Of a stretch of DNA of 64,000 nt, positions 24,685 to 32,012 are shown piece after piece; positions within the stretch are counted from its first letter, which is position 1, and every line of letters begins with the position of its first letter. The notes beneath the pieces are model-generated. The model made no database searches and had not been told where the DNA came from. It worked only from the letters and a program-made list of their open reading frames with translations. Origin of the DNA: Kitasatospora sp044457565 (GTDB lineage Bacteria > Actinomycetota > Actinomycetes > Streptomycetales > Streptomycetaceae); the NCBI RefSeq assembly GCF_044457565.1, contig NZ_JBITGZ010000006.1, positions 267,025 to 331,024 of the forward strand, written 5' to 3'. The translations under genes were made by a program, and so were the position numbers.

Positions 24685-25217
24685 CGGCTGTGGAGCCGGA
24701 GCCGGTCGCTCCGGCGCAGAGCTTCGAGTTCGCCACCGCCGAGCGGCTCCTCGCGGACCTTCGACAGGAGGTGGCGAGGGCGGACACCAAGGGCTCGGTA
24801 CTGGTGGGCGCACAGGGAATGGCCGCCGCGGTGCTGGTCGGCGTACTCACCTCGGGTGGGTGGCGCCCCGATTCGCTGACCTCGCCCGGACAGGTCCTCT
24901 GGTGGACGGGCGCGGTCGGCTTCCTCGCCTCGCTCGGTGCGCTGCTGATGGCGGTGATGCCGCGGTACCGCTCGCGAGCCTGGCGGCCCGGCATGCCCCT
25001 CACGCACTTCGCCGACATCCGCAGCGCGGCCGGTCACGGGCCTTCGGCGCTGGAAGAGGCACTGCGGGAGACCGAGCGGGCCCCGCAGGCCGCGATCCTC
25101 ACCTCGCTCACGGAGAACAGCCGGATCGTCGCCGGAAAGTACTGGTGGCTGCGGGTCGGGATGGCCAGCTTCACGGCCGCGCTGGTCCTGCTGCCGGGCT
25201 CCCTGCTCGCCGGCTGA
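24681..25217 (+). CDS. Small membrane protein resembling Pycsar TM effectors (DUF5706-like)
   Basis: 178 aa. The N-terminal helix 'FATAERLLADLRQEVARADT' is followed by 'KGSVLVGAQGMAAAVLVGVL', the arrangement RADxK-then-membrane-helix seen in the Pycsar effector domain family. Hydrophobic segments lie at about 44-60, 72-93 and 158-177. The loop between them contains 'THFADIRSAAGHGPSALEEA', and 'SLTENSRIVAGKYWWLRVG' precedes the last helix, as in that family. In Pycsar, cyclic pyrimidine nucleotides trigger such proteins to damage the membrane. A cyclase gene two genes upstream fits that role. GTG 24681 overlaps the previous stop. Identification is by eye and needs a profile search. Confidence 0.62.
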   Translation: MTAVEPEPVAPAQSFEFATAERLLADLRQEVARADTKGSVLVGAQGMAAAVLVGVLTSGGWRPDSLTSPGQVLWWTGAVGFLASLGALLMAVMPRYRSRAWRPGMPLTHFADIRSAAGHGPSALEEALRETERAPQAAILTSLTENSRIVAGKYWWLRVGMASFTAALVLLPGSLLAG

Positions 25218-25257
25218 TCCGCACGCTACCTTGACGCCACCCAGGAGACGCACAGCC

Positions 25258-26874
25258 ATGCCCGCCCATGAGCCCGACCTCGACCTCGACCTCGACCTCG
25301 ACCTCGACCAGGACCGGGGCCGGAGCGCCCAGGCCCCGCCGCCCTACCCCTGGGACGGCCCTCCGCCCTACCCCGGCGAAGCCGTCGCTCCTGATCGGGG
25401 AAGCACCGCACCCGCGTACCCCGATGACCTGCCGCCCGCCTACCCCGGCGACCTGCCGCCGGCCCATCCCAGCGAGCCGTCGTCGCAGGTTGGGGCGATG
25501 GACCTGACGCCGCCGGTATACCCCGGCTCGGAGGCCGTGGCGTCGGCGCCACCCGAGTATCCGGGCGCGGAGGCCCTCATGCGGCCCGAGGACCCACCGG
25601 TGTACCCCGGCACACCAGCCGCCGCCCTCCTGGCGACGCCGCCTGCACCGCCTCCGCCTGAACCACCTCCGCCCGTAGCGCCGCCGCCCGTAGCGCCGCC
25701 ACCCGTAGCGCCGCCACCCACGGCGGCCCCGGCAGGGCCGGGCCATCCGCCCATGGCACCCGTCGGCATGCCGACCGGCGAACCCGCCGTCGCGGCGCCG
25801 CCGCAGCCCTCCCACCGCCCTGACGTCGCCCCGGAGCATGACGACCTGGCGCTGCAATCGGGACGCACCCATCTGAGGGCTCGTCAGCGAGGTGTGGACG
25901 GCGCCGCCCTCTCGCAACTCGCGGTGACCTTGCCCACGGCGCTGATCAGCCTCTTCGTGGTGGCACTCGTGTTCTCGATGATCAATCCCGTGGTCGGGCT
26001 GGTCATGACGCTGCTGTGGCTGCTCTCCGGCTTCCTGGTCTTCCACCGACCCGCCGAGGCCGCCATCGCCCGGCATCTGCTGGGCATGCGACGCCCCGAC
26101 CCGGCGGACGCACAGCGCCTGGACGTGGTGTGGGAGCAGGTGACCCGCCGGGCGGGGGTTCGGCACGGGACGTACGAGCTCTGGATCCAGGATCGTACGG
26201 AACTCAACGCGACCGCGGCGGCCGGCCACATCGTCGCCGTGACCCGGCATGCGCTGGACCGGCTGACCAACTCCCAGCTGGCCGCCGTCCTCGCCCACGA
26301 GCTGGGCCACCACGTGGGTGGTCACACCTGGGCGGGTCTGCTGGCCGACTGGTACGCGCTGCCGGCCCGGATGATCTGGCGGTGGACCCTCGTGGGACTG
26401 TCCAGGCTGCTCCGCTCGAAGAACAAGTCGAGCATGGCCTGCGGCGGCTGCCTCTCGCTGATCCTCGTGCAGTTCCTCTTCGCGCTGACGTTCATCGAGG
26501 GAATGTGGTGGCTGGTGCTGCCCGCCGCAGTCGGCCCGCTGGTCGTCGCCTGGCTCCGCCGCCGCGCCGAGGTCCGGGCGGACGACTATGCGACCGGCCT
26601 GGGCTTCGGGGACGAGTTGGTGGTGGTGCTCGAACAGGAACAGCGGAGCCGCTCCACGCCGCAGGGTGCGGGGCCGGGCCCATGGCCCTACCCGGCACAG
26701 TGGATCCCGCCACAGCCCGGTGCTCCGACATACCCGCCCTCGTACCCGTACGCATACCCGCCCCCGTCCCCTGACGGTGCCGGTCGCGCCCACGTCATGT
26801 CCAAGGCGGCGCACACGAACTTCGAGGAGCGCCTGCGGCAGCTGCGCCGCAACGACCGGGTGACGCGGCGGTAG
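25258..26874 (+). CDS. Membrane M48 (HtpX-like) zinc metalloprotease
   Basis: 538 aa. A long Pro/Tyr/Gly/Ala-rich N-terminal region (1-200) starts with an Asp-Leu repeat DLDLDLDLDLD and has YPGD/PAYPG-type repeats. Two adjacent membrane helices (about 225-265) follow. The catalytic motif 'AVLAHELGHHVGGH' lies near residue 347, a further membrane segment at about 397-431, and the third zinc ligand in 'RRRAEVRADDYA' near 437. This is the M48 layout of HtpX-type proteases that cleave membrane or misfolded proteins. A Pro/Tyr-rich stretch and a basic tail end it. ATG 25258 is chosen for its AGGAG site; an upstream ATG adds nine residues. Last gene of the series. Confidence 0.82.
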   Translation: MPAHEPDLDLDLDLDLDQDRGRSAQAPPPYPWDGPPPYPGEAVAPDRGSTAPAYPDDLPPAYPGDLPPAHPSEPSSQVGAMDLTPPVYPGSEAVASAPPEYPGAEALMRPEDPPVYPGTPAAALLATPPAPPPPEPPPPVAPPPVAPPPVAPPPTAAPAGPGHPPMAPVGMPTGEPAVAAPPQPSHRPDVAPEHDDLALQSGRTHLRARQRGVDGAALSQLAVTLPTALISLFVVALVFSMINPVVGLVMTLLWLLSGFLVFHRPAEAAIARHLLGMRRPDPADAQRLDVVWEQVTRRAGVRHGTYELWIQDRTELNATAAAGHIVAVTRHALDRLTNSQLAAVLAHELGHHVGGHTWAGLLADWYALPARMIWRWTLVGLSRLLRSKNKSSMACGGCLSLILVQFLFALTFIEGMWWLVLPAAVGPLVVAWLRRRAEVRADDYATGLGFGDELVVVLEQEQRSRSTPQGAGPGPWPYPAQWIPPQPGAPTYPPSYPYAYPPPSPDGAGRAHVMSKAAHTNFEERLRQLRRNDRVTRR

Positions 26875-27178
26875 GCCCCGACCGCGGAGGGGAGGCGCCC
26901 CCCGGGCCGGCGGGGCGGCCCCCGGGGGGGGTGTCAGCCCGTGGACGTTCGCGGTGGTCCGCAGCCTGGGGTGCTGTGCGGTACCGGCTCGGCGGTGGCT
27001 GGCGTGATGGCTCACTCGCAGCTGGGCCACGCCACGCGCGGCCCCGGAGGCGGGCAGCTGAGGCGCCGTCATCGGCGCCACGCGTCGGGCGGGGCGCGCC
27101 GACGCGTTCTCCCGCGGGGTGACCGGAGAAGCAGTCAGGGCCGGTGTCCTGTGAAGGACACCGGCCCTGAGCTGGTGT
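26875..27178. other. Gene-free stretch after the M48 gene with G/C hairpin
   Basis: No convincing gene. A C6/G7-armed imperfect hairpin at 26898-26930 lies 24 bases after the stop and probably ends the 19.1-26.9 kb transcript. The rest up to 27130 shows no coding pattern that I trust. Confidence 0.5.
27135..27170. terminator. Hairpin next to the partial tRNA copy
   Basis: A 16-bp perfect stem with loop GTGA. It lies on the 3' side of the tRNA-Pro fragment (minus strand), where the original tRNA terminator would sit before insertion of the element. Arms are nearly the same as those of the hairpin at 18898-18937. Confidence 0.7.
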
Positions 27179-27227
27179 TACTGGGTCGGGGTGGCGGGAT
27201 TCGAACCCACGGCCTCTTCGTCCCGAA
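27179..27227 (-). repeat. Attachment-site copy: 3' half of tRNA-Pro
   Basis: Forty-nine bases match 29210-29258 with a single C/T mismatch. They correspond to the tRNA-Pro sequence from the anticodon loop to the 3' end plus a few flanking bases. The 5' half of the tRNA is missing here, so it is not a gene. Such duplicates arise when a tyrosine recombinase integrates an element into a tRNA 3' end. Confidence 0.85.
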
Positions 27228-27505
27228 TCACGGGCGGGGTGGTTGGTGAGGTCATCTGTGCTGGTCAGAGGTGGTGTCAGATGCGCTGACGGTCGTCTGT
27301 GGGCGGCGCGGTTGCTGTACTTCGCTGCTGTACCTCGCTGCTCTGCCGGTGAATGGCTGACGGACTTGAAGCCCGGGCTCCGCCGTGTTGCAAGTGCGGA
27401 GAGTAACGGAAAGGGTAGCTTATGGTTACCCGCTGTTGTGATCGTCGGGCCGCTCCATGCTGCTTGCGGCCACGGGCGAGCCGCCAGGGCCGAAAGGGTC
27501 TGCCC

Positions 27506-28813
27506 ATGCACGTCGTCTTCAGCCGAACTCGTCTCAGCAGGGCCGTTCTGGCGGCCTGCGGAGTGTCGCTCCTGCTTGCTCCGCACGCGATGGTCGGTTC
27601 CAGGGCCGCTGCCGCCGAATCGCTCTCACCCGACCATGGCACCCACGGCAGGGGTGCGGTCATCACCGTGACGACCGCCAAAGTCGGTGCGCCCGGTAAC
27701 CCCGCGGTAGGCGTCGTCCCGTTCACGGACGCCGTCTACCGCACGTGCGCCGACGCCCCTCCCACGTCGAGCGACTGCCTGATGGTCGGCGCCGTCCGAG
27801 ATCCCTACGAAATCGGGCAGTTGGAGGTCACAGTCGCCGAGTGGGTGGCTTTCCTGAACACGGTCGATCCTGAGGGCCGGGACCCCCATCGCCTCTACGA
27901 CAGGACCGAGAGCTCGTCTGCGTGGCCGAAGTACGGCCCGATCGACTTCTCCGCCGGTGCCGGCGCCGGCCGCCACTACTCCGTGGCGTATCCGGAATGG
28001 GCGGACAAGCCGTACGGCTTCGCGAACTTCCTGAAGGCCGCGCGCTTCGTCAACTCGCTCTACAACGGCCGACTGATCTCCAGGCAGGACAGCAGTAGCA
28101 ACGGCTTCAACTACGTCACGTACCAGGTCGAACTGTCGCGACAGACCGAGCGTGGGATGTACGACCTCGCCCGGCCGGACGCGACCCGAGCCCATGACTC
28201 CGGCTTCGTCGTACCGAGCCAGGACGAGTGGATCAAGGCGGCCTACTACGACCCGAACGGCGGCGGCACCCACTCCTACTGGAAGTACCCGACCAATCCG
28301 GGAGTCTTCGGCGACGGCGATGCGACCGCCCCCACCCCCACGGTCCTCAACCCCACCAACGGGGATGTCGTCAACGCGGCGACCCAGCCACTCGCCTCGT
28401 ACCACGCCACCGGCCAGCCGGCGCCGACCTGGTGCCCCGGCGAGGTGCAGCCCGATGTCTGCGCCACCGTCAACCCGTTCGGACTGGATCCCGTCAGTTA
28501 CGCCGGCCTCTACCAGGGCAGCCTCAGCACGGTCGGCCAGGCGAGGAGCACCTCACCGTGGGGCACCCTCGACCAGGGCGGCAACGCGGTCGAATGGACT
28601 GACACGATCACACCCCCACCGACCGGAGGCGACTCCGCACGGATCTGGCGTCGTGCGCACGGCGGTGTATCCAACGCGGGCGCGTTCCAGATGTGGCCTT
28701 CCGCGGTCGGACTTCAGCCTCAGGACAACGTGTTCTTCAGCCTCACCTATCCGTGGCTCGGCATCCGGGTCGGAGTGATCGGCGACCTGGAGCCCCGGGG
28801 CGGCGACAGCTGA
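27506..28813 (+). CDS. Secreted FGE-sulfatase/SUMF1-domain protein
   Basis: 435 aa. A signal peptide (about 1-38: Arg-rich start, then 'AVLAACGVSLLLAPHAMVG', cleavage near AAAAE) is followed by a formylglycine-generating-enzyme-like fold. Recognisable landmarks are 'YEIGQLEVTVAEWVAFLNTV', 'FVVPSQDEWIKAAYYDP' (the LPTEAEWE box), 'GTLDQGGNAVEWTDT' (the GNVWEW box) and 'WLGIRVGV' at the end. The cysteine pair needed by true formylglycine-generating enzymes is not at the usual place, so a binding or other role outside the cell is more likely. It lies inside the tRNA-Pro element scar and is its only intact gene. ATG 27506 opens the signal peptide. Confidence 0.75.
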   Translation: MHVVFSRTRLSRAVLAACGVSLLLAPHAMVGSRAAAAESLSPDHGTHGRGAVITVTTAKVGAPGNPAVGVVPFTDAVYRTCADAPPTSSDCLMVGAVRDPYEIGQLEVTVAEWVAFLNTVDPEGRDPHRLYDRTESSSAWPKYGPIDFSAGAGAGRHYSVAYPEWADKPYGFANFLKAARFVNSLYNGRLISRQDSSSNGFNYVTYQVELSRQTERGMYDLARPDATRAHDSGFVVPSQDEWIKAAYYDPNGGGTHSYWKYPTNPGVFGDGDATAPTPTVLNPTNGDVVNAATQPLASYHATGQPAPTWCPGEVQPDVCATVNPFGLDPVSYAGLYQGSLSTVGQARSTSPWGTLDQGGNAVEWTDTITPPPTGGDSARIWRRAHGGVSNAGAFQMWPSAVGLQPQDNVFFSLTYPWLGIRVGVIGDLEPRGGDS

Positions 28814-28964
28814 ACCACGGTTCACTTCGCCGTCGTCTGCGGGCACCGACAGCCTGCCCCGGACATTCTCACGGCTCCCCGCCCTGAAGCCCGGTCAGAA
28901 GCGCCCGCCGGTCGGCTCGTGGGGGACCCTCGCCACCATCGACCAGGAACGTGCCGGACGCTGC

Positions 28965-29132
28965 TGGTCCATGGGCGGGCACGACGTCGGTATCGCGGCG
29001 GGACCCTCCCGGTCGCGGCTCGTCGGGCACTCCAGCACGGCGGTCACCGAGGAGGTCTACCGGAAGCAGATCCGGCCCGTGATCCAGACTGGCGCGGTAG
29101 TCATGGATGAACCTGTTCGGGACGGACCCTGA
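28965..29132 (+). pseudogene. Tyrosine recombinase (integrase) C-terminal remnant
   Basis: The frame ending in TGA at 29130-29132 reads 'LVGHSSTAVTEEVYRKQIRP' then 'VIQTGAVVMDEP'. This is the C-terminal part of actinobacterial phage/AICE integrases: the LxGHsst box, the catalytic Tyr in VYR, and the GAxVMD tail. The catalytic core upstream (first Arg, HxxR) is absent or unrecognisable. It ends 78 bases from the tRNA-Pro att copy, the normal place of an integrase gene. A dead end of the element that made the scar. Confidence 0.75.
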
Positions 29133-29164
29133 GCCTTAGTCACGCAGTTGGTCACGCACAACGA

Positions 29165-29202
29165 ATCAGGGCCCTACCGGATCTCTCCGATAGGGCCCTG
29201 AT
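29165..29202 (-). terminator. Terminator of tRNA-Pro
   Basis: Long hairpin: 12 bp, one C/A mismatch, 4 more bp, loop TCTC. It starts 15 bases past the 3' end of the minus-strand tRNA-Pro. Confidence 0.75.
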
Positions 29203-29209
29203 CTCGTAC

Positions 29210-29290
<81 letters not shown>

Positions 29291-29424
29291 GTCCTGCTTG
29301 CGTTGCCTCCGTCCCCGGTGCAACGAGTAGAACTCTACCGGACGCTCGCCGGGAGACGAAATCCGATACCCGGCGAGCCTTCGGGGGAGGTCAGCGGAAG
29401 GTCAGCAGCAGGTCAAGGCTGTGG

Positions 29425-30366
29425 TCAGGCGACCGGGAGCAGGGTAAGGAGGGTGGCCTCGGGGGGGCAGGCGAAGCGGACGGGGGTGTAGCGGTTGGTG
29501 CCGCAGCCGGCCGAGACGTGCAGGTGGGAGCGGCGGCCGCCGGCCTGGTGGGTGGAGAGGCCCTTGACCCGCTTGGCGTCGAGGTCGCAGTTGGTGACCA
29601 GGGCGCCGTAGAAGGGGACGCAGAGCTGGCCGCCGTGGGTGTGCCCGGCGAGGATCAGCGGGTAGCGGTCGGCGGTGAAGGCGTCCAGGACACGCAGGTA
29701 CGGCGCGTGGACTATGGCGAGCGAGAGGTCGGCGTCGGCGGACGGGCCGCCGGCCACCTCGGCGTACCGGTCGCGGCGGATGTGCGGGTCGTCCAGGCCG
29801 GTGAACTCGATGTCGAGGCCGCCGATCGGCAGTCGGCCGCGCGCGTTGGTGAGATCCAGCCAACCGGCCGCGTCGAAGCCGTCGCGCAGCTTCTCCCACG
29901 GGTTGTGGACGGCGCCGGTGATGCCCCGCCGTCCGGTGCCGTCGGGGTTGTTCAGGCCGTGGACGCCGCTGCGCAGAGCCGAGAGGTAGCGCGCGGGGTT
30001 CTTGCGGGCGGGGCCGTAGTAGTCGTTCGAGCCGAAGACGTAGACGCCGGGGAACTCCATCAGCGGCCCGAGCGCGTCGAGGGTGGCGGGGACACCGAGC
30101 GGGTCGGAGAGGTTGTCGCCGGTGTTGACCACGAGGTCGGGGCGCAGCCCGGCGAGGCTCTGCAGCCAGCGCTGCTTCTTGCCCTGCCCGGTGACCATGT
30201 GGATGTCGGAGACCTGGAGCACCCGGATCGGGCGGGCGCCCTTGGGCAGGACGGGCACCTCGACCCGGCGCAGCCGGAAGGAGCGGACCTCGTATCCGGC
30301 GGAGTAGGCGAGGCAGGCGGCGCCGGTGGCGGCGATTCCGAGGGGGACGGAGTACAGCGGTCGCAT
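29425..30366 (-). CDS. Membrane-anchored metallophosphoesterase
   Basis: 313 aa. An N-terminal membrane anchor (about 6-22) is followed by the calcineurin-like fold with all metal-binding motifs: 'LQVSDIHMVTG' (DxH), 'VVNTGDNLSD' (GDN), 'FGSNDYYG' (GNxD-type) and 'ILAGHTHGGQ' (GHxH). Related YkuE-type enzymes hydrolyse phosphoesters on the outer face of the membrane, but the substrate here is unknown. ATG 30366 starts at the membrane helix. The gene is separated from the LAXTG gene upstream by a strong hairpin. Confidence 0.88.
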   Translation of the reverse strand: MRPLYSVPLGIAATGAACLAYSAGYEVRSFRLRRVEVPVLPKGARPIRVLQVSDIHMVTGQGKKQRWLQSLAGLRPDLVVNTGDNLSDPLGVPATLDALGPLMEFPGVYVFGSNDYYGPARKNPARYLSALRSGVHGLNNPDGTGRRGITGAVHNPWEKLRDGFDAAGWLDLTNARGRLPIGGLDIEFTGLDDPHIRRDRYAEVAGGPSADADLSLAIVHAPYLRVLDAFTADRYPLILAGHTHGGQLCVPFYGALVTNCDLDAKRVKGLSTHQAGGRRSHLHVSAGCGTNRYTPVRFACPPEATLLTLLPVA

Positions 30367-30527
30367 CGGTCCATGCTCTCAGACGGTGGATCAGCGGGTG
30401 AACGGCCGGTGCACCCGGGGGGACACGGACGGCGCTCCGATCGGGCCGGATGGCCCACAGCGGCGCAGTGCGACGGGCGCCGACCGCCGCGACCGCCGCC
30501 ACCCGCGACCGCCGCCACCCGCGCCAG

Positions 30528-30570
30528 CCGCCGCTGCCCGGCGTCCGCGCGGGACGCCGGGCAGCGGCGG
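30528..30570 (-). terminator. Terminator after the LAXTG protein gene
   Basis: A 19-bp perfect stem with a GCGCG loop lies 33 bases beyond the stop of the minus-strand LAXTG gene. Just left of it, 30480-30527 carries two copies of a 16-base ACCGCCGCCACCCGCG-type repeat. Confidence 0.8.
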
Positions 30571-30602
30571 TGGGGGGATCAGGTGGTACGGGTCATGCGG
30601 GA

Positions 30603-31364
30603 TCAGGCGGAGCGACGGCGACGGACCTGCCACAGGGCGCCGAGGCCGGAGGCGAGCAGGGCGAACGCGGTGGCCGCGGCCGCCGTGATGCCGCCGGAGC
30701 CGGTCTGGGCGAGCTGGCCGGTGGAGGCCAGGGCGGTGGTGGTGCCAGTGGTGCGGACGGTGGCGCCGACGGCCGTGGCGGTGGTCGCGGTGGCCGTGGT
30801 GGTGGTGTCGGAGGCCGGGACGACGACGGTGCTCGCGGAGACGATCTTGATGGCGGTGCCCTGCGGGCCCATCGGGGTGCCGTAGGCGTCGGTGCCCTCG
30901 TTCACCAGGATGCGGGGGATGACGTAGGAGTCGCCGAGGGGCGTGTCGGCGGCGTAGGTGAGTCGGACGTGCTTGGTGATGGTGGCGCCGGCGGCGAGGG
31001 TGGAGTCGTGGCCGTCGAGGTAGTAGTGGACGCGGCCGCCGGGCTGGGTGCTGGGGACGCCGGTCAGCTTGGTCCAGCTGCCGTCGGCCTGCTGGACCTG
31101 GAGGGTGGTCTGGGGCTCGGCGTAGATGAGGTTGCTGAGGTTGGTGTAGTTGGAGGGGCTCGGGTTGGTGACGACGACGTCGAAGTCGATGGGGGCGCCG
31201 CCGGCGACGGCGGTCCTGGGCAGGCCCTTGAGCTCGGTGGTGAGGGACTTCACGGTGATGCTCTTGTCGTCCTCGGCGACGACGGTGGCGCTCTTGTCGG
31301 CGGTGACGGTGGTTTCAAACTTTCTTCGGCGAATCTCGTGGCGGGGGTTAATCCGAGGCGGCAT
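30603..31364 (-). CDS. LAXTG-anchored surface protein lacking a signal peptide (possibly 5'-truncated)
   Basis: About 253 aa. The C-terminus is a sorting signal: 'LASTGQLAQTGSGG' (LAxTG, the class E sortase type), a hydrophobic helix and the basic tail QVRRRRSA. The body 'AGGAPIDFDVVVTNPSPSNY' to 'VIPRILVNEGTDAYG' looks like a beta-sandwich as in other wall proteins, then a Thr/Ala-rich spalk. Oddly, no signal peptide precedes it. The frame upstream of FETTVTADKS continues as Arg-rich MPPRINPRHEIRRRK with no hydrophobic core and soon meets the divergent GatB/YqeY gene. Loss of the first exon-equivalent by rearrangement is likely, so export is doubtful. Confidence 0.65.
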   Translation of the reverse strand: MPPRINPRHEIRRRKFETTVTADKSATVVAEDDKSITVKSLTTELKGLPRTAVAGGAPIDFDVVVTNPSPSNYTNLSNLIYAEPQTTLQVQQADGSWTKLTGVPSTQPGGRVHYYLDGHDSTLAAGATITKHVRLTYAADTPLGDSYVIPRILVNEGTDAYGTPMGPQGTAIKIVSASTVVVPASDTTTTATATTATAVGATVRTTGTTTALASTGQLAQTGSGGITAAAATAFALLASGLGALWQVRRRRSA

Positions 31365-31391
31365 GGCCCCTGAAGTGGGAGACTCGGCCGC

Positions 31392-31853
31392 ATGACAACG
31401 CTCAAGGAGCAGCTGCAGGAGGACCTGACGGCTGCCATCAGGACTCGTGACGAGCTCCGCTCGTCCACCATTCGGCTCACGCTGTCCGCGGTCACCGGTG
31501 AGGAGGTGGCGGCGGGCAAGGAGAGGCGCGAGCTGTCGGACGCCGAGGTGCTGAAGGTGCTCGCCCGGGAGGCCAAGAAGCGCCGCGAGGCGGCCGAGGC
31601 GTTCGACGCGGCCGGCCGTACCGACTCTGCCGCGCGGGAGCGGGCCGAGGGCGAGGTGCTGGCGGGCTACCTGCCCGAGCAGCTGTCCGACGAGGAGCTG
31701 GCGGCCATCGTGGCCGAGGCCGTGGCCGCGAGTGGTGCGACCGGACCGCAGGGCATGGGCGCGGTGATGAAGCTGGTGAAGCCCAAGGTGGAGGGGCTGG
31801 CCGAGGGCGGCCGGGTCGCCGCCGTGGTGAAGGCCGCGCTGACCTCGGGCTGA
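31392..31853 (+). CDS. GatB/YqeY domain-containing protein
   Basis: 153 aa matching the YqeY family over its full length: 'TTLKEQLQEDLTAAIRTRDE' at the start, 'SSTIRLTLSAVTGEEVAAGK', 'AEGEVLAGYLPEQLSDEELA' and 'GPQGMGAVMKLVKPKVEG'. The family shares the tail domain of aspartyl/glutamyl-tRNA amidotransferase GatB and may bind tRNA; its role is not established. ATG 31392 lies only 27 bases from the divergent LAXTG gene start. Confidence 0.9.
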   Translation: MTTLKEQLQEDLTAAIRTRDELRSSTIRLTLSAVTGEEVAAGKERRELSDAEVLKVLAREAKKRREAAEAFDAAGRTDSAARERAEGEVLAGYLPEQLSDEELAAIVAEAVAASGATGPQGMGAVMKLVKPKVEGLAEGGRVAAVVKAALTSG

Positions 31854-31954
31854 TCCTCGGCCCACCGCCTGCTGACATGAGTCCCGCCCGGACCTGAGCG
31901 GCGCACCTGAGCGGCACACCTGAGGCGGGACACGTGAGCGGCACACCCGAACGG

Positions 31955-32003
31955 GACATGAGTGAGGGGCGCCCCCCAACCGGGGGCGCCCCTCACTCAT
32001 GTC
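31955..32003. terminator. Bidirectional terminator between GatB/YqeY and the PBP gene
   Basis: An exceptional 22-bp perfect stem with loop CAACC lies between two convergent genes. To its left, 31893-31950 holds three to four imperfect copies of a CCTGAGCGGCACAC-like 14-base unit. Confidence 0.88.
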
Positions 32004-32012
32004 CGCACCGGG

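Noticed and set aside
27181..27250. Second tRNA-Pro gene
   Set aside because: Only the 3' half matches; acceptor 5' strand, D-arm and half of the anticodon stem are absent. Treated as an att copy.
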